From: CAZMGG01 sp964565715
Lineage (GTDB): Bacteria > Planctomycetota > UBA1135 > UBA2386
NCBI GenBank assembly: GCA_964565715.1
Contig: CAZMGG010000023.1
Coordinates: 1 to 54,868 of the forward strand
DNA length: 54,868 nucleotides
Direction: 5' to 3'
Numbering within the stretch: position 1 is the first letter of the stretch; each line of letters begins with the position of its first letter. A program made the translations under genes and the position numbers. The notes below the pieces were generated by a model. That model made no database searches, had not been told where the DNA came from, and saw only the letters and a list, made by a program, of their open reading frames with translations. Shown piece after piece: positions 43,538-51,828 of the stretch.

Positions 43538-44635
43538 TCAGTTGGCGATCAGGAAGTGGCAGACGTCGCCGTCCTGCAGCACGTAGTCCTTGCCCTCGAC
43601 GCGCAGCTTGCCGGCCTCCTTGAGGGCCTTCTCGCTCTTGTGCTCCAGCAGGTCCTCGTAACGGTAGACCTCGGCGCGCACGAACTTCTTCAGGAAGTCG
43701 GTGTGGATCACCGCCGCGCCCACCGGCGCCGTGTCGCCCTTGTGGATCACCCACGCCCGCGTCTCCTTCTCGCCCGCCGTGAAGTAGGTCTGCAGGCCGA
43801 GCAGGTGGAAGGCGCGGTGGATCAGCCGCGCCAGGCCCGACTCGGTGAAGCCGAACTCGGCCATCATCGCCGTCCGTTCGGCATCGTCCATGCGGATGAA
43901 CTCCGCCTCCAGGTCGCCGCAGATCGCCACCACCTCGGCGCCGGTCCGTTCGGCGTAGGCGCGGATCGCCTGCACGTGCTTGCCCTCGCCTTGCAGGTCG
44001 TCGTCGCCGACGTTGGCGACGAACAGCACCGGCTTGGTGGTCAGCAGGAACAGCGGCTTCAGCAGCACCTTCTCGGCCGGCGTGAACTCGACCAGCCGCA
44101 GCACGGTGTCCTGCTCCAGGGCGGCGATCGCCTTCTCGAACACCACCATCTGCGCCTTGGCGTCGGCATCGTTGGCCCGCACGCGCTTGCCGACGCGCTC
44201 GGCGTTGCGCTTCAGGGTCTGCAGGTCGGCGTGCATCAGCTCCAGCTCGACGATCTCGGCGTCGGTGGCCGGGTCGACGCCGCCGCTGACGTGCATCACG
44301 TTGGGGTTGTCGAAGCAGCGGACCACGTGCAGCAGCACGTCGCTCTCCTTGATCGCGCCGAGGAAGCCGATGCCCATGCCCTGGCCCTCGCTGGAGCCCG
44401 ACACCAGGCCGGGGATGTCGGTCACGTGCATCTGCGCCGGGACGATCTTCTTGGTCGGCACGTAGCGGGCGATCTCGTGCAGCCGCGGGTCCGGCACGTC
44501 GACCACACCGGGCACCGGCTCGGTGGTGGAGAAGGCGTAGTTGGTCCGTTCCCCGGTGGTGGTGAGGGTCACGGCCTGGAAGATGGTGGTCTTGCCGACG
44601 TTGGGCAGGCCGACGATGCCGCAGGTGAGGCCCAT
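43538..44635 (-). CDS. ychF: Ribosome-binding ATPase YchF (OLA1/Obg-related)
   Basis: 365 residues, matching the family length of about 363. It begins GLTCGIVGLPNVGKTTIFQA (P-loop), with G2/G3 elements YAFSTTEPVPGVVDVPD and VTDIPGLVSGSSEGQG. The usual NKxD is replaced by NVGD (LFVANVGDDDL), as expected for a P-loop protein that prefers ATP. The C-terminal TGS domain reads YFTAGEKETRAWVIHKGDTA to VLQDGDVCHFLIAN. It is involved in translation and stress response. The gene lies between the NhaR-like regulator and the EamA gene, all on the minus strand. Confidence 0.95.
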   Translation of the reverse strand: MGLTCGIVGLPNVGKTTIFQAVTLTTTGERTNYAFSTTEPVPGVVDVPDPRLHEIARYVPTKKIVPAQMHVTDIPGLVSGSSEGQGMGIGFLGAIKESDVLLHVVRCFDNPNVMHVSGGVDPATDAEIVELELMHADLQTLKRNAERVGKRVRANDADAKAQMVVFEKAIAALEQDTVLRLVEFTPAEKVLLKPLFLLTTKPVLFVANVGDDDLQGEGKHVQAIRAYAERTGAEVVAICGDLEAEFIRMDDAERTAMMAEFGFTESGLARLIHRAFHLLGLQTYFTAGEKETRAWVIHKGDTAPVGAAVIHTDFLKKFVRAEVYRYEDLLEHKSEKALKEAGKLRVEGKDYVLQDGDVCHFLIAN

Positions 44636-44683
44636 GGAGCTGGCTTCGGTGCTGAGGAGTGCGGGGGGAAAAGGGCGAGCACT

Positions 44684-45604
44684 CTACCGGCGCCGGCGGG
44701 CCGATGCACGGTCGGGCCGCGCCGCCGCCGTGGCCAGCATCGCCAGCACGGCGGGATGCTTGACCCGCCGCTCGAGGGTGACGGCATGGAGCCTCTCGGC
44801 GGTGCCGGTCAGGACGCCCAGACGCTGCAGCCGGTGCCGGGCCCGCAGTTCCGCCGCCAGGGCGTCCGGCGCCACCAGCAGGCCCATGCCGGTGCGGGCG
44901 AAGGCCCTGGCCAGCGTGCCGTCGTCGAACTCGCCCACCACCAGGGGCTGCACGTCCTGGCGCTGGAACCAGGCCTCGGCGTTGCGGCGCATCGCCGTGT
45001 CCGCCGCCGGCAGCAGCAGCGGCATGCCGGTGAGGCTGGCGGGAAAACCGCTGCGGGCCGGCCGCACCAGCTTCGCGGTGCCGAAGATCGCCAGCTCCGA
45101 CTCGCCCAGCGGATGGTGATATGCCTTCACCCGGCCCACCGCCGACAGCGGCGTGTCGCTGATCACCAGGTCGAGCCCGAACACCGCCAGCTCGGCCAGC
45201 AGCCGTTCGGGCCGGTCGGTCCGGCAGACCAGATGCAGCGGTCCGGCGGCGCGCAACCCGGCTTCCAGCAGCCGCTGCGCCGCCTGCCGCGGCACGCCGT
45301 CGGTGATGCCCACCTGCAGGCGCAGGGGTCGCCCGGTCGGCCGGTCGCGCAGGGTGTCGAGCAGCTCGCGGCCCAGGTTGAAGATCTCGTCGGCGTAGCG
45401 CAGCACCAGCCGGCCCCGCTCGGTGAGCTGCAGCCGCCGGCCCACCCGCGCGAACAGCGGGTCGCCCAGCGCCTCCTCCAGGGTGCGGATCTGGGTGCTG
45501 ATGGCGGGCGGCGACAGGTGCAGCACGGTGCTGGCGCGGGCGATGCTGCCCTCCCGGGCCACCGTCCAGAAGTAGCGGAGGTGGTGGTAGTTGAGCCATT
45601 CCAT
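44684..45604 (-). CDS. nhaR: LysR-family regulator, NhaR-like
   Basis: 306 residues from the ATG at 45602-45604, giving MEWLNYHHLRYFWTVAREG, which aligns directly with the start of E. coli NhaR; an in-frame ATG at 45625 adds seven residues. The winged helix-turn-helix is GSIARASTVLHLSPPAISTQ, followed by IRTLEEALGDPLFARVGRRL and GRLVLRYADEIFNLG, also NhaR-like. NhaR activates a sodium/proton antiporter gene in response to sodium. The usual effector domain follows. It is divergent from the terC gene 98 bases away, and probably controls it and itself. Confidence 0.87.
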   Translation of the reverse strand: MEWLNYHHLRYFWTVAREGSIARASTVLHLSPPAISTQIRTLEEALGDPLFARVGRRLQLTERGRLVLRYADEIFNLGRELLDTLRDRPTGRPLRLQVGITDGVPRQAAQRLLEAGLRAAGPLHLVCRTDRPERLLAELAVFGLDLVISDTPLSAVGRVKAYHHPLGESELAIFGTAKLVRPARSGFPASLTGMPLLLPAADTAMRRNAEAWFQRQDVQPLVVGEFDDGTLARAFARTGMGLLVAPDALAAELRARHRLQRLGVLTGTAERLHAVTLERRVKHPAVLAMLATAAARPDRASARRRR

Positions 45605-45638
45605 GGGCCGGATGCTGCGCGCCATGCATCCAGAAAAT

Positions 45639-45660
45639 CAAACGATCGCTGCCAAAAGAT
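45639..45660. promoter_or_regulatory. Direct repeat in the nhaR-terC intergenic region
   Basis: CAAACGAT (45639-45646) and CAAAAGAT (45653-45660) repeat 14 bases apart in the only AT-rich part of the divergent spacer. This is a candidate binding site for the LysR regulator. A perfect T-N11-A palindrome is not obvious. Confidence 0.3.
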
Positions 45661-45702
45661 GAGCTTTGTCGAACAGGGACGGGGGCGGACAACGGTCGCC
45701 GC

Positions 45703-46677
45703 ATGCCCGCCGCCCTGACGTTGGCCGACGCCGCCCCGCTCGCGGCCTCCATCGGTTCGCCCCTGCTCTATGCCGCCTTCACCGCCCTGGTGCTCGGCGT
45801 GCTGGCGCTGGACCTCGGCGTCTTCCACCGCAAGGCCCACGCCGTCGGCTTCCGCGAGGCCCTCTGCTGGACCACGGTCTGGGTCGGCCTGGCGCTGCTC
45901 TTCAACGCCTGGATCTGGCACCGCCACGGCGGCGACGCCGGCCTGCAGTTCCTCACCGGCTACCTGATCGAGAAGTCGCTGGCGGTCGACAACATCTTCG
46001 TCTTCCTGGTGGTGTTCGCCTACTTCCAGGTGCCCGCCATCTGGCAGCACCGCGTGCTGTTCTGGGGCATCCTCGGCGCCCTGCTGATGCGCGGCGTCTT
46101 CATCTGGCTCGGCGCCGAGCTGCTGACGCGCTTCCACTGGATGATCTACGTCTTCGGCGGCTTCCTGGTGCTGACCGGCATCAAGCTGTTCCGCCGCGAC
46201 GACGCCCAGATCGACCCCGGCCGCAACGTGGTGGTGCGCCTGTTCCGCAGGTGGGTGCCCACCACCCGGCGCTTCCACGGCGACCGCTTCTGGATCCGGC
46301 GCCGCGGCCGCTGGCTGGCGACGCCGCTGCTGCTGGTGCTGGTGGTGATCGAGTTCACCGACCTGGTGTTCGCCGTCGACTCGATCCCGGCGATCTTCGC
46401 CATCACCACCGACCCGTTCCTGGTCTTCACCAGCAACATCTTCGCCATCCTCGGCCTCCGCTCGATGTACTTCCTGCTGGCCGGCGTGATGCATCGCTTC
46501 CACCTGCTCAAGCAAGGCCTGGCGCTGGTGCTGGTGTTCGTCGGCGCCAAGATGTGCCTCACCGAGATCTGGAAGATCCCGACCCTGGTCAGCCTGCTGG
46601 TGATTGCGTCGATCCTGGGCGGCTCGGTGGCGGCATCGCTGCTCTGGCCGAAGCCGGCCGCGCCGGGCGATCGCTGA
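45703..46677 (+). CDS. TerC/Alx-family membrane protein
   Basis: 324 residues, close to E. coli Alx (321). About nine membrane helices. Conserved acidic intramembrane motifs: GYLIEKSLAVDNIFVFLVVF and VIEFTDLVFAVDSIPAIFAI, the paired D-N/D-S signatures of TerC/Alx. The central part has FHGDRFWIRRRGRWLATPLL. Alx is a manganese exporter controlled by alkaline pH; other TerC proteins support metal loading of exported enzymes. It is divergent from the NhaR-like regulator, which points to a sodium/pH or metal stress response. Confidence 0.9.
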   Translation: MPAALTLADAAPLAASIGSPLLYAAFTALVLGVLALDLGVFHRKAHAVGFREALCWTTVWVGLALLFNAWIWHRHGGDAGLQFLTGYLIEKSLAVDNIFVFLVVFAYFQVPAIWQHRVLFWGILGALLMRGVFIWLGAELLTRFHWMIYVFGGFLVLTGIKLFRRDDAQIDPGRNVVVRLFRRWVPTTRRFHGDRFWIRRRGRWLATPLLLVLVVIEFTDLVFAVDSIPAIFAITTDPFLVFTSNIFAILGLRSMYFLLAGVMHRFHLLKQGLALVLVFVGAKMCLTEIWKIPTLVSLLVIASILGGSVAASLLWPKPAAPGDR

Positions 46678-46692
46678 GCGAGGCTGGTCCGG

Positions 46693-48006
46693 TCAGGCCG
46701 GCGGCTCCAGCAACCACTCGTAGGCCGGCCGCACCAGCACGTCGGCCGGCCACGGCGCCTGGTCGTGGGTGAGCACGAGCACCTGGGCCCGGGCGCGGGG
46801 GTGCAGCCGGGCGGCCTCGGTCAACGCCGACAGCTCGCGCTGCCGGGTGGCGTCGGCGGCGAGGTCGGCGCAGACCTGCAGCAGCTCGCAATCGCCGCTG
46901 CGATGGCGCAGCAGGAAGTCCACCTCGCGGTCGCCGTCGAGGCGGACGTAGCCGGCCTCGGCCTGCCGGCGCTCGGCTTCGATCCGCACGACGTTCTCGA
47001 GCGCGTGGCCGACGTTGCTGCGGCCACTGTGGTCGAAGGCCCCGATCAGGCCCGGGTCGGCCGGGTACAGCTTCCGCAGATTGGTGTTGCGCGCGCGCTC
47101 CGAGTCGGTGGCCAGCGGCACGCTCGACACCAGGAAGGCATCGATCAGGTGGTCGAGCAGCGTGTTCACGGTCTCCCGGCCGGTGGCGTGGCCCTGCGAG
47201 CGCAGGTCGGCGGTCAACCGGTGCACGCTGAACCTGCCCCCGGGATTGCGCAGGCATTGGCGGGTGAGCCAGCGCAGCGCTGCCACCTGCGTCACGCCGT
47301 GGCGCTCGACGATGTCCCGCAGCAGCACCGCGTCCACGTAGCTCTGCAGCAGCTCGATCCGCAGGTTCCGCGCCAATCCCACCGTCTCGGGGAAGCCGCC
47401 GCCCTCCAGGTACTCGCGGAACCGCTTCTCCACCAGCGAGCGTTCCGCCGGCGTCCACTCCGCGGCGGGACGCACCGGCTCCTCGCCGAGGTGCCGCAGG
47501 AACTCGCGGAACGAGAACGGATGGATGACGGTGGGCAGGGTGCGTCCGCGCAGCGAGGTGTGAACCTCCCGCGACAGCAGGCGCGCCGAGGAACCGGACA
47601 CGACCACCTGGATGCGTTCCGTGTCGAGGATCCGTCGCACGAAGCGATCCCACCCGGGCACCGCCTGCACCTCGTCCAGGAACCAGTGCACGGTCTCGCG
47701 GCCGCGCAGCTCCGGGTGCCGGCGGTAGTACTCCTCCAGCAGCAGATCGAGCTGGGCGAGCGGCAGCTCCGCCAGGCGGTCGTCGTCGAAGCCGAGGTAG
47801 ATGGCGCGCTCCGGTGGCAGCTCGGCCCGCACCCCGGCCTGCAGCTGGTGCAGGAAGGTGCTCTTGCCGCTGCGACGCATGCCGATCACCGCGTGGGCCT
47901 TGCCCGGAATGGCGGGGAGCCGGGTGTCCCGGGGCGTGGCCCGACTCTGGGCCAGGGCTCGTTCGGCGACGTTCAGCTTGTCGCGAAGGACGGGGTGGAG
48001 CGACAT
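46693..48006 (-). CDS. AAA_14/DUF4143-type ATPase
   Basis: 437 residues from the ATG at 48004-48006. The Walker A motif is AVIGMRRSGKSTFLHQL, the Walker B segment VHWFLDEVQAVPGWDRF, and the sensor region VVVSGSSARLLSREVHTSLR. The C-terminal half is the DUF4143 winged-helix and nuclease-like part, with FLEYL-type GGFPETVGLARNL and GHALENVVRIEAERR, then DGDREVDFLLRHRSGDCELL, a restriction-endonuclease-like D...D-FLL core. Such proteins are widespread and of unknown role. Upstream is an AT-rich leader with a hairpin. Confidence 0.88.
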   Translation of the reverse strand: MSLHPVLRDKLNVAERALAQSRATPRDTRLPAIPGKAHAVIGMRRSGKSTFLHQLQAGVRAELPPERAIYLGFDDDRLAELPLAQLDLLLEEYYRRHPELRGRETVHWFLDEVQAVPGWDRFVRRILDTERIQVVVSGSSARLLSREVHTSLRGRTLPTVIHPFSFREFLRHLGEEPVRPAAEWTPAERSLVEKRFREYLEGGGFPETVGLARNLRIELLQSYVDAVLLRDIVERHGVTQVAALRWLTRQCLRNPGGRFSVHRLTADLRSQGHATGRETVNTLLDHLIDAFLVSSVPLATDSERARNTNLRKLYPADPGLIGAFDHSGRSNVGHALENVVRIEAERRQAEAGYVRLDGDREVDFLLRHRSGDCELLQVCADLAADATRQRELSALTEAARLHPRARAQVLVLTHDQAPWPADVLVRPAYEWLLEPPA

Positions 48007-48164
48007 GTTGGACTCACAGCAGAGCCAGTTTCGGCGAAAACTGGATCTGGCAGAAGTCCAGAAGTCCAAGAATCTGGCCTTGCGGAGAGTCCAGATCCCG
48101 GCGTCCCATCCAGTCACTGCGTGGGTGGTTTGATCATAAATATCTATCACTAACACTGTTATGA
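48007..48164 (-). promoter_or_regulatory. AT-rich leader of the ATPase gene with a hairpin
   Basis: A non-coding stretch of 158 bases. A perfect seven-pair hairpin CCAGTTT / AAACTGG (48025-48044) sits about 19 bases before the ATPase start. Next to it is a short direct repeat of GAAGTCCA. An AT-rich island around 48131-48165 (ATAAATATC on the plus strand) is the likely promoter region. No gene is seen on either strand. Confidence 0.4.
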
Positions 48165-48299
48165 CTACGCTGACGACGATGCTCCCGCCACCGCCAGCAG
48201 GCTGGTCCACAGCGTGAAGAACAGCAGCAGCAACGGCAGGCTCGAGCTGCGCCGGCGGCCGCGCCGGTCGGACGGTCGCGAGGTGCGGGTCCGCGTCAT
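48165..48299 (-). CDS. Possible 44-residue single-span membrane peptide
   Basis: This short open frame begins at the ATG at 48297-48299, nine bases after the stop of the GT87-like gene on the same strand, and ends at TAG 48165-48167. It has a basic head (TRTRTSRPSDRRGRRRS) and then one hydrophobic span (SLPLLLLFFTLWTSLLAVAG). Third codon positions are almost all G or C, as in real genes here. An AGGATGGG sequence precedes the start. It could be a small subunit made with the glycosyltransferase, or chance. Confidence 0.42.
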   Translation of the reverse strand: MTRTRTSRPSDRRGRRRSSSLPLLLLFFTLWTSLLAVAGASSSA

Positions 48300-48308
48300 C
48301 GGCCCATC

Positions 48309-49604
48309 CTACGCCGACGGAACCGGCCGCGTCCGCACCGCGGCGAGCGGGCCGAGCAGCAGCGGCACCAAGGCCAGCGCCCAGAACGTGGCCAGGTACA
48401 GGCTCTGCTGCACGTTCTTCAGGTCCTTGCCCACCAGTTCCTCGCCGAGCGCGCAGGTCAGCACATAGCCGCCGAGCAGCACCCACGGCCAGCGCCGGCC
48501 CGTGCCCCAGCCGTGCCGCAGCAGCAGCCAGAACGCGGGCAGCAGCGCCACGTGATGGGCCTTCCAGGTGATCGGCGACAGCAGCAGCGACAGCGCCAGC
48601 GCCGCCGCCAGCACCGGCAGTCGCCGGGCCGGCGCGGTGCCGGCCCGGCGCGCGGCCAGCAGCAGCAGCACCAGCAATGCAAGCGACAGGCCGCGGCCGA
48701 CCCACGCCACCGCGCCGGCGTTCCAGCCGAGTCCCGGGAAGAAGCCCGGCACGACCGCGGCGTGTTCCGCCGGCACCAGCCCTAGGAACCGCGCCAGCGC
48801 GCAGCGCAGCGACTGGTTCATCCACGAGAACTCGGGGAAGCCGAACCGGGCCTCTGCGAACGGATCGGTCATCGTCGCATAGGCCCAGGTGCCCTCGATC
48901 CAGCGCAGCCACGGCCCGGTGTCGAAGCGCAGCAGCGCCCACGACAGCAGCACGCAGCCGAGCCCGCACAGGACGGTCCAGGCCGCGGCGCGGCGATGGC
49001 CGAACAGCCAGAGCACCGGCAGCAGCCACAGCAGGGCCGGCTTGGTGGCCAGCGACAGGCCGAGCCAGAGCCCGGCGCGCCCCGGGCGCTGCCGTTCGGC
49101 GGCGTCGAAGCTGAGCAGCGCCAGGGCCAGGTTGATCAGGTTGCCGCCGCCGCCGTGGGCATCGCGCAGCACGTAGCGGCTCGCCACCAGCAGCGCCAGC
49201 AGCAGGAGGAACGGCGCTGCGCCGGCGGTGGGCGGGCCGTGCGGCTGCGGCAGGCGCGCGAGGCAGCGGGCGATGGCGACGAGTGCCAGCACCTGCAGCA
49301 GGGCCCACGCGACGCGGGCCAGCGTCGATTGGCGGAGGTCGTCGGGCGCGTCGAGGCGGGCCAGCAGGGCGAACGGCGCGGTGAGCAGGCCGAACGACGG
49401 CGGATAGGGCGGATGCAGCGGGTGCGGTGCCTCGTCGGCGTCGGCGGCGAAGTCGGCGTAGACGTTCTCGCCCTGCCAGAGCCGGCGGCCGAACTCGACG
49501 TGGTCGAGGATGACGCCGCGGTCGCGCACGCCGGTGCGCAGCACCAGGAACGCCGCCAGCAGGATCCACAGCAGGGTCCAGGTCCGGCGGGCGTTCCAGG
49601 TCAT
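48309..49604 (-). CDS. GT87-like (DUF2029) membrane glycosyltransferase
   Basis: 431 residues from the ATG at 49602-49604, which starts a membrane helix (RTWTLLWILLAAFLVLRTG); the frame upstream to 49898 is spurious. An acidic loop with VEFGRRLWQGENVYADF, then PPYPPSFGLLTAPFALLA, is typical of polyprenyl-phosphate-mannose-dependent GT87 enzymes. WLGLSLATKPALLWLLPVLW, WMNQSLRCALARFLG and LSPITWKAHHVALLPAFWLL are conserved family blocks. It should act on the outer face of the membrane; the acceptor is unknown. Confidence 0.82.
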   Translation of the reverse strand: MTWNARRTWTLLWILLAAFLVLRTGVRDRGVILDHVEFGRRLWQGENVYADFAADADEAPHPLHPPYPPSFGLLTAPFALLARLDAPDDLRQSTLARVAWALLQVLALVAIARCLARLPQPHGPPTAGAAPFLLLLALLVASRYVLRDAHGGGGNLINLALALLSFDAAERQRPGRAGLWLGLSLATKPALLWLLPVLWLFGHRRAAAWTVLCGLGCVLLSWALLRFDTGPWLRWIEGTWAYATMTDPFAEARFGFPEFSWMNQSLRCALARFLGLVPAEHAAVVPGFFPGLGWNAGAVAWVGRGLSLALLVLLLLAARRAGTAPARRLPVLAAALALSLLLSPITWKAHHVALLPAFWLLLRHGWGTGRRWPWVLLGGYVLTCALGEELVGKDLKNVQQSLYLATFWALALVPLLLGPLAAVRTRPVPSA

Positions 49605-49704
49605 CGATGGGGTTGTATCCGCGGCGCTCGGACTCCGGTAAGACCGCGGCAGGTGGCGAGCACGGCAGCAGGTTCGGCATGGCCAGGAATTGTGAGGAAT
49701 TCGG

Positions 49705-49736
49705 TTGACACAGGCGCGCAGGGGGGGGGCTATCGT
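49705..49736 (+). promoter_or_regulatory. Sigma-70-like promoter with a poly-G spacer
   Basis: TTGACA at 49705-49710 matches a perfect -35 box. TATCGT at 49731-49736 is a weak -10 box. They are 20 bases apart, and nine G (49721-49729) lie in the spacer. The ATG at 49744 is so close that the transcript would be nearly leaderless, which fits the absence of a ribosome site. Confidence 0.5.
49721..49729. repeat. Poly-G tract (nine G) in a promoter spacer
   Basis: Nine G in a row between the -35 and -10 boxes of the Cys-rich gene. Slippage by one to three bases would bring the spacing towards or away from the optimal 17. Confidence 0.7.
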
Positions 49737-49743
49737 TTCCGGC

Positions 49744-50127
49744 ATGATCAAGCTGGCAACTTGGCTGTTCGCGGTAGCCATGGCAACCGGTCTCGGCGGC
49801 CTCATCTTCATGCCGGACCATTGCCAGTGCAGATACACCGCGTTTTGGAACGGCACGAACTGGTCCAACTTCCAGTGCGAGAAGTTTGGCTGCGCCAAAG
49901 ATTGCGTGGACTACGATGCCAGCGGCTGGAAGAACTGCGCCTGCCCGATGAGTCAAGGAGTCGACGAATGCCATTGCCTGACGCAGCGCAACGTCCAGGC
50001 CCCAAACGTGCCTGTGTGTCTGCAGACGGAGAACTGCAACGATCCAAGCGAGTTCTGCATGGTATGGGAACCCGCTCCGGGTGTGCGTGATGAACCGTGC
50101 TATTGCAAGAACCCAACGCAACCATGA
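49744..50127 (+). CDS. Small secreted cysteine-rich protein (14 Cys)
   Basis: 127 residues from ATG 49744. A signal peptide (MIKLATWLFAVAMATGLGG) precedes a mature part of about 105 residues with 14 cysteines, several as C-x-C pairs: DHCQCRY, NCACPMSQG, ECHCLTQ and PCYCKN. An even number suggests seven disulfides, or metal binding. Five tryptophans are present in the whole protein. I do not recognise a family. Codon use is less GC-biased than in surrounding genes. It begins a three-gene run with a carboxypeptidase-regulatory-like protein and a MauE-type redox protein, which could oxidise its thiols. Confidence 0.7.
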   Translation: MIKLATWLFAVAMATGLGGLIFMPDHCQCRYTAFWNGTNWSNFQCEKFGCAKDCVDYDASGWKNCACPMSQGVDECHCLTQRNVQAPNVPVCLQTENCNDPSEFCMVWEPAPGVRDEPCYCKNPTQP

Positions 50128-50133
50128 CCGCCC

Positions 50134-51804
50134 ATGGAGCGCCTCAACCACGGGATGACCAATCGTGCGCGACGACGCAACCTCGCGGTCGTGGCCGGGC
50201 TGCTGGCCGCGGTGATTCTCGGCGTGTGGCTGTGGCCCGCCGGCCACCTGCAAGCGACGGCTCCAGATGTAAGTGAGCATTCCCGCGGTGACGCCTCCGC
50301 ATCGGCACGCACCGCTACCCAGGTTTCTTCCGGCCCGCTACTGCGCACCCCGGTCGTCTGCCCGGAGGGCCATGCGACGATCGTTGCGCTGACGGACGCG
50401 GCCCGTCCGGTAGGGGGTGTTGCTTGCTTCGAAGGGCTCGGGGAGTTCTATCCACCGCAGCCGGGGGCCGTGCCAGTGGCTGTGACGGATGCGGCTGGTG
50501 CAGCCAGGCTCCAGGTTCCTGCCACAGGGGAGATCCCAGTCATCGCCTTGTGGAAGACGGGGTATGCGGTCACCATCGTCGAAGGTCTGGCGCCGGGAAT
50601 GGTGCGAGAAGTCGTGCTCCGCACGGCTCCAGAAGTCACCTTGCGGGTGACCGACGGCGAGGGTCGACCGGTGCCCGGATTCGTCGTGGGCATCGACTCG
50701 GCGGACCTTGCCGAAGCCTCGATGCGGCACGCGATTGCGGATCCGGCGAGGTCGATGGCCGTGGTTCCGCGGCGGCAGTCCGACGGGTCGCCCGGCATGA
50801 TCGGGAGGAGCGATGCCTCGGGAGTCGTTCGTGTCGCTGGCTTGCCTGCCGGCAGGTACTTCTTGCGGCTGAACCTGACGCACCTGCCACTGTGGATGCG
50901 AAGGACTTCAGGCAATCCCTGCGTCATCGATCTGCCTGGCCCGGACCAGGACATCGTGGTCGAGGAGCTGGTGGGTGCGGTCGTATCGTTCAGTGGCGAT
51001 CGGGTGATCGCCTGCGAGGACCCCACCGGACGTTGCGGGCTCATGCGAACGCCAGACCCCGCCTACATGGATGCCATCGCGGTGGCGAAGCGACAGTTGG
51101 AGGCGAGATTCCCCGGCGCCACGGTAATGGTTGGGGCTGCCGGCGAACCGCAGGGGTCCAAGCGGGAACTGGTGGTCTTTGGTGAGAGATCGGGTTGGAC
51201 CCGGGTTCCGGTGATTCTCCGTCCCGTGTCAGGATGCACTGGCGCTGATCCCGTGTTCCTCGAGGCTGGCCGTGAGCATCAGGGAGCGTGGGTCACCGTG
51301 AATGCCCGGGCGGGGCGGGAGGTACACGCACTTCCAGGTGCCATTGCCGGTTTGGGATTCTGTTCTGCCAAGGATCCCACGCATTGGCTGGCATGGCGCA
51401 GTTGTTCGCTGGGAGAGCGTGTTCCCGTGCCATCAGGGCACATCGTCCTCAGGCCTGCTGGCGAACTTCCCCACGGTGCGTTCGCGCAACAAGAGGTGGT
51501 CCTCGGGCCAGGGGAGGATCGCGTCCTGGAGGTGGATCTGACGGGCTGGCGCCGCATCGCGATCGAGTTGGAATGGCCTGATGAAGGTCGTCCGCAGTGG
51601 GGAGTGCTCGTGCGGGGAGACGTAGGTCGTGTGGAGGGAGTCAGCGGCGAGCGCTACAGCTTCTTCTCGGCCCGGGACGAACTGCCATTCCAGGTGTTCG
51701 TACGAGGGCGCGTCACGACGAGGGGTGTCTTGCGCCGGTCGGCGTGCGTCGAGCGCGATGGCGTGCTTGTATGGCGCGTACCAACTCCTGCGGTTGTGCA
51801 ATGA
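50134..51804 (+). CDS. Membrane-anchored carboxypeptidase-regulatory/CnaB-like protein
   Basis: 556 residues from ATG 50134; the ATG at 50155 is a possible alternative. One N-terminal membrane span (NLAVVAGLLAAVILGVWLWP) places the rest outside. At least two beta-sandwich segments resemble carboxypeptidase regulatory or CnaB domains: VALTDAARPVGGVACFEGLG to DAAGAARLQVPATGEIPV, and VTLRVTDGEGRPVPGFVVGI to DASGVVRVAGLPAGRYFLRL. The C-terminal half is unrecognised, with several cysteines. No peptidase motif is visible. The stop overlaps an ATG in the next frame (ATGA at 51801). Confidence 0.7.
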   Translation: MERLNHGMTNRARRRNLAVVAGLLAAVILGVWLWPAGHLQATAPDVSEHSRGDASASARTATQVSSGPLLRTPVVCPEGHATIVALTDAARPVGGVACFEGLGEFYPPQPGAVPVAVTDAAGAARLQVPATGEIPVIALWKTGYAVTIVEGLAPGMVREVVLRTAPEVTLRVTDGEGRPVPGFVVGIDSADLAEASMRHAIADPARSMAVVPRRQSDGSPGMIGRSDASGVVRVAGLPAGRYFLRLNLTHLPLWMRRTSGNPCVIDLPGPDQDIVVEELVGAVVSFSGDRVIACEDPTGRCGLMRTPDPAYMDAIAVAKRQLEARFPGATVMVGAAGEPQGSKRELVVFGERSGWTRVPVILRPVSGCTGADPVFLEAGREHQGAWVTVNARAGREVHALPGAIAGLGFCSAKDPTHWLAWRSCSLGERVPVPSGHIVLRPAGELPHGAFAQQEVVLGPGEDRVLEVDLTGWRRIAIELEWPDEGRPQWGVLVRGDVGRVEGVSGERYSFFSARDELPFQVFVRGRVTTRGVLRRSACVERDGVLVWRVPTPAVVQ

Positions 51805-51828
51805 ACAGGTCGAAGGCTCTCACGAGGT

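Noticed and set aside
49744..50127. Cys-rich protein as a methylamine dehydrogenase small subunit
   Set aside because: Size and cysteine content are similar and a MauE-like gene is near, but no convincing motif match and no large subunit are seen. Only an oxidative-folding link is proposed.
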